NCBI GenBank assembly: GCA_026874595.1
Contig: CM049309.1
Location: forward strand, 74,512,426 to 74,576,425
Origin: Sipunculus nudus
Taxonomy: Eukaryota; Annelida; Sipuncula; Golfingiida; Sipunculidae
Reading direction: 5' to 3'
Length of the DNA stretch: 64,000 nucleotides
Shown one piece after another: positions 10,508-23,300 of the stretch (the stretch's first letter is position 1; each line of letters opens with the position of its first letter). The notes beneath the pieces are model-generated. The model saw only the letters and a program-made list of their open reading frames with translations. It had not been told where the DNA came from and ran no database searches. Both the position numbers and the translations under genes were made by a program.

Positions 10508-12110
10508 GTCAGGTGGCTTAGCGTCAGATTTTGGCCATGTCGTTACAGACCGGATAAAAGCACCAAAGTTTGTATATGGATAGAGTACACCAAACAAGAT
10601 GATTTCAGAGGGGGTGCTCTCATGGAGTACCTACGAGTTACGTTTTAGAGCCTGAAAACCATCTGCGCCTTGCGTATCACAGTACCCTCTTTTCGCATGA
10701 AAATGAAGAGGGAGAGGGAAGGAAAAATAACCTTAGATCCACTGCGGTTTAATGAAATATAGTAAATTATATACCGTAAGAAAACCAAAGAAGTTTTCTT
10801 TCTATCATTACCATTTATATTGTTATATTATACACCTGTAGCCCAAAAAGTGTAGAATGGTCACGTGACAAGACAGTTTCTTAAATTCTGGACTGGGAAA
10901 GCTACATGCAAACATTAAACGAAGATAATAAGTGTGTAAACGAAAAAATGTGCAAATATTTTTCTTGTTTACTATAGTTGAGTTTGTGATTCAGTTTTTG
11001 GGAAAGTATTACATGTTTATGATAACGGATAATTGCCTTAGCGGCTCCTGGTGTTTGAACTTAATATGACCGATAACCCATATTTCTGATCAAAATCAAC
11101 CTAACATTAACATTTTTGTTTGTTCTTGTTATTCATTGCAACGGATCTCTGTATATCGTTGCCTTTTCAAAATGTAAACTTCTGGGCCAGCAAAATGGAT
11201 TTTTATTAGAATTATTTTATTAACTATCATAACCGTCTTGTTACAAAATTGCGACCACATCCCGAATAATATGCTGACAAATTACTACTTATACATCACC
11301 TGTTTCCAAATTTAATACAAATTAAAATATTACATAGAAATGAAATCCTTCAGACTGCAATATCAAATAAACCGACAATATTATATTAGCCAAAAGGTTA
11401 CAATTAGATATATTAGTTGTACTGGCACATTCTGGAATACAGCTTGGGTAGTTACATTTGCAAAGGGGTGTACAATCAAGATTTGCTTTTAGTCATGTGG
11501 CTTGGCGTCAAATTTGGACCATATGGTTTAAGATCGGATAAAAGCACCAAACTTTGAAAGTGGATAGACTACATCCAGGGGGTTGATTTTAGAGGAGGTC
11601 CCCAGGTGAAATACATACAAGTTTCGTTTTAGCGCCGAAACCTTTTTGGCCCTTCTTGCTCACCGAAATAACAATATTTAGCCTAAAAATATGAAGGGTC
11701 AGGGAAAGGAAAATCACTTTAGATCCGCTTTATTCGGATAGAATATTGCAAATGATATACTAAATTAAAGACAAAGAAAAATACGTTCCAGTCCAATATG
11801 TTTAATTGTTTTATGTGCACAAGAAGCCAACATAACAGCAAAGGTCAGGTGTTTATGACAGATCTCAAAATGGCGGTCATCAACTATGATGAAAATGTAA
11901 CACAAAATGTTTTAGTGAAGAGGAACAATTATTAACATAGTTTTTGTTTAATAATTCCTTATATATTTTGCCTGAGTTGGAGAGTATTATCCATTAGGAA
12001 TTATTGATAATTGTCTTTGCGGTCATTGTAGTTGACTTCTATTTGGGATCCAGACTTCGCATATAGTCATGTTAAACGCTTAAATGCCATAGCAAAAAAA
12101 CAACGTTATC
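10508..12110. repeat. Tandem duplication, about 990-bp unit, two diverged copies
   Basis: Copy 1 begins at about 10508 ('gtcaggtggcttagcgtcagattttgg') and copy 2 at about 11493 ('gtcatgtggcttggcgtcaaatttgg'). Both continue with 'gatcggataaaagcaccaaa', 'gtttcgttttagngcc', 'gaagggnnagggaaaggaaaa' and later 'ataattgycttwgcggtc'. A third, inverted fragment lies at about 19170-19285. The ORF at 10448-10648 is not recognised. No gene is called. Confidence 0.6.
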
Positions 12111-12555
12111 ATTCTACACTTATCCTGTCCTGTTCTTTATTAGCCGAAAATTATGCGTTCTTACTTTCCATGATTTAATTGCAGATGTATAAATATATCC
12201 CGTCTTTTAGTCTTCTTGGTATATATATTGTAGTACTTTTTACAATAAATCTTGCATTTTTGTAACGTAGCAAACTGTCTTGTTTATACAGTGGTTTTCT
12301 ACGATGGCTAAATTTATATGGTGTTACTTAGTTGTTCATTATTTCATCTAGAGACCATACCCTGTAAGTTATTAACCTACATTTCTTATTCCTTTTTTAT
12401 TCCTGCATCCCATAACTATTTAACTACATGATTCATTTTTTCTATATATCATATGCAAGCATGCAGTTTAATCAATTTCATAGGCCATTCTATTTTCCGT
12501 ACGATGTAACAAATACCTTTATAAAATGATTTAATCGCAAACAAGACGTCTAGTT
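12111..12555. other. AT-rich DNA with no recognised feature
   Basis: Nothing beyond A+T-rich intergenic sequence is seen on either strand. Confidence 0.4.
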
Positions 12556-12643
12556 CAGTGGCGTATCCAGAATTTGAAAATAGAGGGGGCGCAGGTCATA
12601 AGTCGGGAAAGGGGGCTGTTCTTCTTTTTTTAGGCATTTCATT

Positions 12644-12695
<52 letters not shown>

Positions 12696-13772
12696 TAAAT
12701 AATTTTTTTTAATTATATTGATATTCCACAAAGCCCTCTCAGTAGGAAGTAAGCATATTTAAACTTGTTTGAACACACTGTGTGGCTGTTAAATTGTCTT
12801 CTTCTAAACATATCAAATATTGTAAGTTCCTGCATAATTATTATGATTATTATATATAATTTTGTGAGGTATCCAGTTCAATTTGTTTATTATGTTAACC
12901 GTGGGACACCGAAAAATGCATGCATCAGTTAGTGTTGTAACTTAAATGTATTTTTAAGTAGAAGATGGCCAGCACACATGTAAAAGAACTGAAATGGATT
13001 AACTATTATATGTTACTGAATCTGTCAAAGGTTACTACATCTATTTTTCATGTAGAGCTTCTGATAATGAATTCCATAATATAGGTTTTCGTAGAAAAAT
13101 TATTTTTGCAGCAATTAAGTTCGAACTATAGCCAGTTGGAGTTAAAAAGAAATAAAGATAGTCTGACCTGAGGTAATTAAATTACATAAACACAAGAAAT
13201 ATTAGAAGTGAAAAATACTCATTTACTGTTTGTTTGCATACCATTTTCAGGTTTATATTATTATTGAAAACGCAGCTCTCGGACATAAAGCCTGGCCATC
13301 TAGCTCCAGTGACAGTAGCTAGGTATTTAGAGGTGATTTAAATTATCCCAGAATCAAGAAACCGGAAGCTTTCGTAAGGTCTCTTTGTGTATTCCAGGGA
13401 AAATTTAAAAAATGAAGCATAGCAAGCGTCTTGTGGAAGTACAAATAGGTTGCATGGATCGTTTAACAATTTTTGGCCATCTACCATCATGTTACAGAAC
13501 AATCACTGGGTTTGGAGCCTTCACTTCTGCACACAAACAAAACAGAAAAGAGAAATAGAAAAAAAAAACATGAGAGAAATGTGTAGTATATAATCTGATT
13601 ACTGTTCAGTTTATTTTAGAAATTTTCAAAGTCTGACACTCTTTACATTTACATTACAGACAATATCTTGCTACGCTTTTGTTTCTTTCTTCATAAAATT
13701 TCAACATATACAACATTTACTCTTTAGGTCAATAGGAAACCTTTAGAACTGATAATAAATATACATTATTAT

Positions 13773-13812
<40 letters not shown>

Positions 13813-14070
13813 GTATATATTTACATTACAGACAAGATCTTTCTTATTTTTCTTCTTTCTTTTCAGTATTGGAATAACATTATCATAACCGTGCATAGAG
13901 AAACATGAAAATACTTATTTACTTAAAACACTGTGTATACTCAAATAATCCAACATAAAATAAATTTGAGTTAACAAACATAACACTTGCCAGTAGTTGA
14001 CTGGTATAAGTGTTAGCAGAATTTTAGGGGGGCGCGCGCCCCTCTGCGCCCCCCTATGAATACGCCCCTG
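12556..14070. mobile_element. hAT-like nonautonomous element, about 1.5 kb
   Basis: The left end CAGTGGCGTATCCAG and the reversed right end CAGGGGCGTATTCA are imperfect inverted repeats of hAT style. Each is followed internally by a G-rich 'agGGGGGcgc' block. TAGTT directly flanks both ends (12551-12555, 14071-14075); hAT elements normally make 8-bp duplications, so the flank match is weaker than expected. No transposase ORF is present. The element contains (AT)n tracts at about 12647-12690 and 13779-13810. Confidence 0.5.
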
Positions 14071-14900
14071 TAGTTTGAACTAGACAACAAGGATGAAAGT
14101 ATATGTCTAAATAACAAAATCAACCAATTATATTCCAAATCATGTGTTATCTGTATCTCCAAACTCTCTCTGAAATTCACTCTAAAGGTTCTTAGGTTTA
14201 GGAATCCATCAATAACAAACACCTTTGATCAACAAAATGTGTAGGTAAACTTAAGACAAAGCCCCCTTTTCCTGATAGATATATCGGGGTTGCTTTTATA
14301 CAGAACTTAAGACTTGCACTAAAATGGCGGTCTCAGCATTATAATACAACTTAAGCATATTCATATTTTATACTTTATTCATATACAATTTTTATAATCA
14401 TAAACAATTAAAGTTAACTCAGTCGGACATTTCCTCCCATGTCTAAACAATTTAGAATGTCTAAATCTAAACAATGCTACTCCATAATATTCTGACATTT
14501 ATTTATAGAGACATCTTTATTCTAAACGAATTAAACACCAAGCTGATCTTCATAAGTTCTCATTGACTCAACTCTAAAGGTATCCACAGTCTCACAGTAC
14601 ATAGACCTGAACAAAGCCACAAGTCAAATTTGTCATTTCAGTTAAATATTATTTAGGATATGTGTAAACAAATGCTGCTTTATATTTCAATTCTGAGAAT
14701 TGTCTCATTTGCCTGTATATCATTTATCGTGACTGAGATGCGTTAATGCGCAGTGCAAAAATATTGGTCCAATCCATGTAGACTGCCAATGTAAACTCCA
14801 ATCATGGACTTAGCTGCCCAGATCGCACCTATACTATTATGATCTTTATCACCCAAACAATTATGCAGTATTGATTTATATTCATATTTTAACTACACTC
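14071..14900. other. AT-rich DNA with no recognised gene
   Basis: No coding or repeat signal was recognised apart from low A+T complexity. At 14911 the repeat motif 'aacaaggcctacaggcctaatgcgaacctgt' begins; it is shared with 4880. Confidence 0.4.
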
Positions 14901-14904
14901 TCAA

Positions 14905-15320
14905 TCATAACAAGGCCTACAGGCCTAATGCGAACCTGTACATTGGGAAATACACCAGGTATAATGCTTCAATGCAGGACCATTACTTTTCATGTATATG
15001 AACAATGCAAGTACTAAACATTTTGAATAAGAAACAATTACACAAACATCACTGCTGAAATTCTGGCATGGGTGCACACAACACTAAACAGATTGTAGCT
15101 GGCACCACCAGTCTTGTATACAACGAAGCTATCAGAGATATATACATATGCCCAATTTCAGACTGATATATCAAACCCCTCCTGAGAAAAAACGTAGGGA
15201 CACACACTGTGCAAAAGTCATTGTAGGTGGCGACACCTGTCTTGTGAGCGACAAAGCCATCAAAGACACATAGACAGGTCAAAATATCAGGCCAATACAT
15301 CAAACTTACCTTGAGTCTGA
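14905..15320. repeat. Dispersed repeat related to 900-1450
   Basis: Two units carry mutated palindrome cores ('ctggcaccaccag' at 15100, 'ggtggcgacacctg' at 15227), then 'cttgt...gcgacaaagccatcaaagacacata' and 'caggccaatacatcaaac'. They are the same family as 900-1450. Confidence 0.5.
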
Positions 15321-16030
15321 TGCATGGGGCTGACCAGGCTTAGGTGAGAAAGGCTGTTGCCCCGAGTGAACTGTGACAAATTGCTTGCTCAGGCTACTGC
15401 ACTGAGTGAACTCATGACCTGCACCTGGCTAGACTGAGTGAACTTTTGACCTGTACCTGGTTGCACTGAGTGAACTCTTGACCTGTTGCATAATCTGACA
15501 CAGTTGGCAGTCTGCCAAAGCTATAAAGAGAATGCAGCTACTACATTGAGTAAACTCCTGACCCATACCTGGCTGCACTGAGTGAACTCTTGAGCTTTTT
15601 CCTAATCTCATACAGTTGGCAGTCTGCCAAAGCTATAAATAGATCCAGACTGACCTCTAGCCTGTTGCCAAATCTGAAATAGTAGCCACACCATTGCATA
15701 AGCTCATGCAGGGGCCCTGCCCTGAGGGGCTTGAAACCCATGAAGTGATCACATGGTGCCCATGAGGTGTTCACATGTCACCCATGAGGTGATCACATGC
15801 CTTGTACTTGGCTGCACTGATTGAACTCTTGACCTATATCTGGCTGCACTCAGTGAACTCTTGATCTGTTGCCAAATCTGAAACAGTAGGCAGTTTCTCA
15901 ACCCATTTAAAGATACGGATTCAATCTTGGCCTGTTGGTATATCTGTTCACACATACTGAAAGACTTGTTCATTGTTAAAGATCCATTAGTTCTGACAAA
16001 AATCATTCTAGTAAACTTGAACAAATGCCA
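15321..16030. repeat. Tandem repeat with 'gcactgagtgaactcttgacctg' unit
   Basis: The phrase 'actgagtgaactc.tgacctg' followed by a 'ctggctg' link recurs at about 15390, 15427, 15462, 15580, 15815 and 15845. It alternates with 'ttggcagtctgccaaagctataaa' at 15500 and 15615. Short minus-strand ORFs here (15429-16033) reuse the same words (for example 'FIALADCQL') and are repeat-derived. Confidence 0.6.
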
Positions 16031-16289
16031 CATAAGAATAATTTTTGTGCAATGTTACAGAAGATATAATTGAAACAATAATTTTGTATAAGAACACTAT
16101 TGCAGTCCTCAGTTTTAAAAACACATAATAATGGCCATAAGCCCAACTTAAGCTTTTCACAACTCGACCAAAAATCAACAAACTCAGTATATTCTGATAT
16201 GATTGAATGAACCATGTCCTAGGACAATTCTTTTGAAAAAATTGAACAATTCAAATTGACAGTTTCATCATTCAGCTGAAAGAGGCTAT

Positions 16290-18345
16290 AATTATGAGTT
16301 TTTTTGGCCCATAAAAAACAGGTCGATGTAGGTGGCTCCACAAAATCTGCAACTTCAAATATGAGTCATGTGATCAACATTTGCACAATACCTGGTAATG
16401 CTAGCTTCTGTCATTTCTGAGAGTACTATGTCAGTATGCTTACTTGGCCAAATGACTGTTCAAATTTGTGTAACTCCACTAAAATTCATCAAATGCAAAC
16501 CATTTGAACAAACTTGAGAGGGCTTGCCTCTGGGATCATTTCTGTAAAATACTGAACAATTTGGCTGGACCGTTTATAAGAAGCAGATAGCAAAAAATAA
16601 GCTGAATCCCACGACATTTGATATGTGACAGATTATTGCATAAAATCTGGGGATGGTAGCTCCTGCTATTCCTGAGAAATTATGGGTTAATATACAGATG
16701 ACCAATGACCCCCCTACAAAAAAAAGTCAATGCAGGTGGCGCCACCAATACCTGAATTTCATATATGACTCATGTGACCAACACTGGCACAAAATTTGGT
16801 GACGATAGCTCTGGCGGTTTCTGAGATTGTCATTTTAGTTTGGACACTTTTTGGACAGATGACTAGGTTCAACTTCCTGTAATTCAGCCAAAATTCACCG
16901 AACTTGAACAAACTTGAGAGAGATGGTATAAAAGATTATTTCTGTGAAATATTGAAAAATTGGATTGAGAGTTTCATCGGAGAATATTTTTAAAGGTTTT
17001 TTTTAGCTTTTTCTCCATAAAATCTGAAAAAATGCAGATATTTTCAGATGGCTAATTTTTTGCATTAAATTTCATGATGCAAGCTCCAGTCGTTTTCGAA
17101 ATAGTATGGGTGAACATATAGCTGTGATTGTAAACATTGCCTGGCATGAGGAATATCTAAAATCAAAAATCTACATTTTTTAAAAGTTTTTTAAAAAGCA
17201 TTCTTGTCAGTATTTACCATAATTAACCTGAAATCTAAATGTCTGGAGGCATGATGTAAAGGATGCTAATAAACTGGTTCCAGGTTAGATGAATCTGCTT
17301 CACACGGCTAACATATATGGTAAAATGACTCAATTCAATCTTTATAATTCAGCCAAAATTAATCCTTTGGAACCATAAAAGACAATTATTATAAGAATTA
17401 TTCAGGGGATTATTCTTGTAAAATATTAAACAAATTGGCCTCAGTGGCGTCAGTCAAAAAACGTTTTGCAGGTTTATAACTCATATGGGAAAATAAAGCA
17501 AAATGGCTAAGTTAAGCTTCTCATAACTCAGCCAAAAATCACTTAATCAAAACCATTTGAACAAACTTGAATTATCAACATCTAAGGATAATTAATATGC
17601 GAGATTTAAGAATTTGGCCCAGTGATTTTTGAGAAGATCTTTGTAGCCACTGAGGTAAAATAGGCTGTTGTGGCATATGACTAAATTCAGCTTCCCATAA
17701 CTCAGCCAAAAGATACTAAACTGAGAACATTTGAACAAACTTCAGAAAGCACTATCCTAGGATCATTTCTGTGCGATATTAAACAATTTGGCTGTATGGT
17801 TTCAGAGAAGAAGTTTTTTGTAGCTGTCAGTATGTTACAGGCACTGACGACCTCCGTACAAAAAAGGCCGAAGCAGATGGCGCCACCAATACCTCAGTTT
17901 CAGATATGACTCATGTGACCAACATTCGCATAAAATTTGGTGATGATAGCTCCAGCCGTTTCTGAGATTGTAATTTTAGTATGCTTTTTTGGACAGATGA
18001 CTAAGTTCAACTAGCTGTAACTCGGCCAAAAATCACCGAACTTAAACCATTCGAACAAACTTGAGATTGTTCCAGGGATCATTTCTGTGAAACATTGGAC
18101 AATTTGGCTGAACAGTTATGGAGAAGAAGATTTTTAAAGCTTTTTTAGCTTTTTCCCTATAAAATCTAAGAAAATACAGTTAGCCAAAAAATAAGCAAAA
18201 CCTGATAGAGTTTTTTAGATGACTAATTTTTTGCAAAAAATTTCGTGTTGCTAACTCGTGATGCCGTTTTCTAGATAGTATGGGTTAATGTACAGACGAC
18301 GGATGACGCCAAACCATCGCATAAGCTCACAGGTTCGCTTAAAAT
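16290..18345. repeat. Tandem array of palindrome-family repeats
   Basis: About four or five diverged units share 'ccatttgaacaaacttgagag', 'gatcatttctgtgaaatattgaacaatttggctg', 'ctataaaatctaagaaaatacag' and the palindrome GGTGGCGCCACC (exact at 16735-16746; degenerate at 16330 and 17879). The final unit ends 'gacgacggatgacgcc...gcataagctcacaggttcgct' (18295-18340), similar to 5300-5360. No gene. Confidence 0.65.
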
Positions 18346-19400
18346 TACAACAGCAGGCTCCGTCGTATTGAACCTTGATCTAAATTCCTACTATCAATAA
18401 TTATACTGCAGTTTATTTATTTCTTTGAAATGTTATTATTCCAAATAGTTATAAAACCCAATGGGTGTTCAAGAACCGCCAATTAGTGTATTATATAAGT
18501 ACTCGCTAAGACTCAATGGATTTGCTTGTAGCCCTTTTCTCTCCAGACAGAGATTATTTTGGATAAGTGTAAACAAATATTGCTTCATGGCACATTTTCA
18601 TTATAGCATTTTCCATATTTTATAATCAATATGTATTTTAGCCTTGATTTTTAATTATCAAAGGTTTGAAAAATTTAATAAATTGTTTCAATCACCTGGG
18701 TTTTTTGTCAATATGACTTAGATATAGATTTCGAAAGGTTGGTTTCACTGGAAAAGTGTATATATATTGGTATATTCCCTATATATTTCAATTATATGAG
18801 TGTGAAACTTTATAATTCTAATATTTATGCAAAATTAATTTTTACTGAATTTATATATCTTAACTTTTTCAATATTTTCTTCAGAACATGAGGGCATTTT
18901 AACACACTCAGGATACAATTTCACATCAATGGATGACGCGACCTTTTGACCTCTTGCGACCTACAATTATACTTAAACATGATTTTCGTCACAATTTCTA
19001 CGACAATTGTTCATGATATTTCTTAATGGTGTTCTTATAATGTATATTAATTTAAAATGAGTTTTAGAGTCAATTGAGTTTACGACATTCCGTTAATTGT
19101 TGTAAACTTGTGAAATTTTATGTGAAATCCTGTTATTTTGGACTTGGGGCTGCTGAAAGAACAAGAAACTGAGTTTGGGTGGGCACCCCCTCCAGAATGA
19201 TCAGGATCGACCTGTAGATACTTCATACCAAATTTGGTGCTTTTATCTGGCGTGTAACGATCATTCCGTTACGCCACCTGACTATTGTATGGACAGAGCA
19301 CACAGCTATACTAGTTCCAGTGTATACAACTCACTGCTGGCAACTTGGCCAACATTATTTAAACATGTTCATTAAATAAGATGCAATAAAAAAATTTGAC
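18346..19400. other. AT-rich intergenic DNA downstream of MED8
   Basis: No coding exon is recognised. Between 19170 and 19285 lies an inverted fragment of the 10508 repeat ('ggtgcttttatctggcg...cgccacctgac'). Confidence 0.4.
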
Positions 19401-19422
19401 AAAAGACAATATATAGACATGC

Positions 19423-19428
19423 TTTATT
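19423..19428 (-). terminator. Candidate MED8 polyadenylation signal (AATAAA)
   Basis: AATAAA on the minus strand, about 780 bp downstream of the MED8 stop. A nearer variant signal, ATTAAA, lies at 20154-20159, only about 45 bp after the stop. Sequence alone does not decide between them. If the distal one is used, the 3' UTR would include a palindrome-family repeat fragment near 19740. Confidence 0.35.
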
Positions 19429-20204
19429 TGTGTCTCTCCAACAGTCAGATATTTATCTACAGGTTATGTACATTATTTACTATGAGACTGATATATTTGC
19501 TTTCTGTAGCCCAGCAGCCTTCATATTCCTGTGCTAGTTACATTCTTATGAGCTGCCTGCAACTTAGGAATACAAAGGGGTAGTGTGTTAACTTCCATTT
19601 CCTAACCCAATACCAATTTCACAATCAAATATTTCTGACATTTGACAAAGCCTGAGATGCAGTAATATCCCAAAACTAAACTTTTTATAAAATAGGCTTC
19701 ATTTTTCTTATATCATTCTTTATATCTACTGATATGCTACACGATGGCACCACCTGTCCTTGAGACACTGGCCCATATCTATGTGCATGCAAATTTTCAA
19801 TACTGTACAAGACAAAGCTGTGCAAGATCTCAAGCCCTGCTTAATTCCATACAAATCCATCCATGGACCCTTTCTTAAGAGATTTAATGTTAGGTGTGGT
19901 TTTCACTGAAAATGTGTGAAGTAACTAATAGTTAAGGTCTTGAGTCCATTTGAGACAGGCTTCGCCCTGCCATCCATATCAACAATGACACTGTGACATT
20001 TGTAAAAAGTCAAACATTTTTTCAAGTTCTCACCCAAATATGATGAGTGTGGCAGTGGTACGACAATGCTGAACCCTTGTATCCCTGACTTTTCAGTCTG
20101 GGGACACCATCATTTCAAATATACAGACAAATTACAAGTAATACCAGTACTTGTTTAATAATGTCATAAAATCAGCTATCAATCACGCTGTCCTGTGACT
20201 GCCC

Positions 20205-20305
20205 TCACGGTCTTGAGTATGGATGACTGGTGCTGGCTGATTTGATGTTGGTCCTTATTGTGCTGGGGACTTTGGTGGTGAGTGTACTGGAAGAACTTGT
20301 CACAC
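20205..20305 (-). CDS. MED8: MED8 terminal coding exon 7
   Basis: 101 nt including the stop TGA at 20207-20205. Acceptor 'gcattttatag'. Encodes a Ser/Thr-rich stretch and ends '[17 protein letters not shown]', closely matching the vertebrate C-terminus. The 3' UTR follows. Confidence 0.9.
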
Positions 20306-23300
20306 CTATAAAATGCAGTGGAATATTGCATTTACCTGCAGTGACAACAGAATTATCTATTTCGTTGTTTATTTACACATTTTTATATATATATATTTTT
20401 TAAGTTATCTTATTCAGAGAATATTTTAATGATCTACATACAATTATATATACTAGTATGTACCAACAATGTTATTTGTACAGAGTAATTTGATCAGTGA
20501 AGGTTGTCTGTCCAAATTTTCTCAAAATTTGAAGATAATTTGTATATGCATTCATATCTGATGTCATTTATAAACATTTCAGATTAGCTTTAATGTCAAG
20601 CATCATGATATTTCATCTCAATTATACAGATTTGCACAACAATTGCTGACAGAGTTTTTCATTTATCAATGAAGATGAGGTTTCTCTATATTCCCCACAG
20701 CTACTCTCCATTCAGGGCTTTGCACATGGAAATACAGAATTTTAGAAAAGCTAAAATCACAGCCTTCTGAGACATACTGAGCCAGGCACATATGAGGGCC
20801 ATTCTTTGTCAAGTAAAATCAGTACTACACTCCTCATGCAGCAGTTAAATACTGCAGTTATTCCGGATCTCCTTTGTTTTAGCTGCTGCTTTGTTCAGCA
20901 AGATTTTCCGGGTTTCATCACCAGAGCTTGCATGTGCAAACAATCATAATCTGACCAATGACAGCATGGTTATTGCATTGTGCATCCAACCCAAGTTTTA
21001 AATCCCTTACACCCCACTCTTGTTGGTCTGATATTAGCCCTGTGCCATTCCTGGTGTTGAGACCCCAAAACAATTGCTAAACAAAGCAGTGGTTTAAACA
21101 AAGGAGATCTGGAATGATTGCTGTGTGTAACTGCTGCATGAAAAGTGCACATCAATCTTGAAAACACACATTGGAACATGGCAACTGAACGTCAGAAGAT
21201 CTCATACTGACCTGGTTATTAGCGCAAAATATCCTAATTATCTTTTTCCTTCCTGCAAAGTCATCAGACTATTAAGCTAAATGTCTGTTATTTTGCAGGA
21301 CCTCTGCAGGATCCCCCTTTTTTGCAGGATAAAAAAGGGGGGAGGAAACCAACTGATATATCCAACAAATGCCAGGTTCAAACTATCTCCATGCTGATTT
21401 TTAGGAACAAATTCTTTTTGAATTCATTGACATGTCAACGAATTGCCCAACACCAACTCCGCACATGACAGGGCAAAATCCATCCATGAGACTATATCAT
21501 ATTTAACTTTTACCAAACCCATGATTTCCTTTGTATAAAAATCACATAATATGCACCCAGCTTTAAAAAAGACTTATGACGTTTACCTTTGGTTCCTGCT
21601 GATGTAGTGGGAGTCCGGCTATCCTGTGATACGGAACCATTCTGACCGCTGGTGCTCGGTCCACCTGCCTGCTGGTTCCTGAGACCTTTACCAAATGTGA
21701 TGGCTGATATGATGGTGTTAGAGTCTGTCTGCGATGTGAACTGTGGCTGCTGTGTCTTCTGGTCTGTTTAAATAAACCACAATCATTAACTGCTCATATT
21801 ACACCACCACTTAACTTTGTTCCCGCTGCATTGTCCCATTATGACATTAAGGTTATTTTATCATAGTCATGTTCCTGTCTGAATCCAGAGCATCATTACA
21901 AATATGTGATGTCAGCAAGGACATTTATCATTCAAACTGTAAATTTTGGCTAGGTTTAGGCAGCTCTAAGCAGTAAAGAGGAAAGAGTTACAACTAATGT
22001 GAATAGCAAAATTATACTTTGTGGGATGATTTTTAGGGAGACATTTCTTTGCACCTTTTTCAGAAACATAACCAGGAAAACCTCTTTGCAGGCAGCTCTC
22101 TATTGTGGGACCTCCCTCTATTAGTGACACTTAATGTAATCTGTAAAATGTTATTCTTGGAAGTCTGTAACTTCTCCAATAGGGGCACACCGCTCTATTA
22201 CAAAGTTTGGGCAAAAATTCTGATCCTTCTCTTGTCTGCCATGGGTAGGTTCCATAGCATTATTCATGTACTGTGGTCGTCTTAAATGATTTATGATAAT
22301 ATTTATGAGATGCCAGGGAGGCTGCAGTATAAACCAATGTTTACCTGTGTAGTTGGGGCATCTTATTCACCACAGTTTATTTTCTCGATGGATTTCCCTT
22401 TCATGAATACAACAAATTTGAAACCTTTGAAAATAAAAAGCGGACCACAGTATTTAAACAATTTTGATAGCTAAGGTATAATACTTACTGAGCTCACTCT
22501 CCCACTCCTCTCTGTTCATCTGGATCATGTCTGTCAGGTTATTGGTGATTTTGTTTAGAGCCTGGATGTGTTTCTGTAACAAAAATAAAGACAACTAGAA
22601 ATCTGCATTCTAAGGAATGCATACCTCTGCCATTTGGGTGGTCCCTAATGTGGAATGCTCCTAAAACCCTGTTTGTATTCACTTATTCGGCCCATATTCC
22701 CGGGTTCTTCATGATAAATGACTTTATATTTGTGAATAATCCTTTATGATGTTCCTGAATCTGGATCATGTGCGGGATCCACACCAAATCTAACTGATTC
22801 TTCATTGGCCTGATTTCATTTATGATTGTGTGAGTTATGTTTTGTTGGGACTACAACATTTTGTTCTTTGATTATGAATTATTTTGATTAAACGAGGTCA
22901 AAAGCTTCTAGGAAAATGACATTTTACAACCAAGAAAATATGCATTTTCATAGCTACTATTTGGCCATTAATACTAGAATTACTAGTGGCCAAAACAAAA
23001 CCATTTCACCTGACTTATGTTTTTTTATTTTAATCAATAATAATGAGAAACGCTTGCAAACATTTTGTAATTTTTTTTGTAAATTTGTTTGAGATGCCTT
23101 ACTAATAGACACAAAGAATTAAGAATCCTGGATAAATGCATAACCTCCTTTTAAGAAGTATAAAATATGGATATGATTTAATGAAAACCTTGCCCATTTA
23201 GGTAGATTAAGTTCAAGTTGTATACGCCAGTGAACAGTCAATGATTTTCTTAGGTCTGGTCCATATTACAACAAGGACACCACAAAGCAGAGCATCCCCT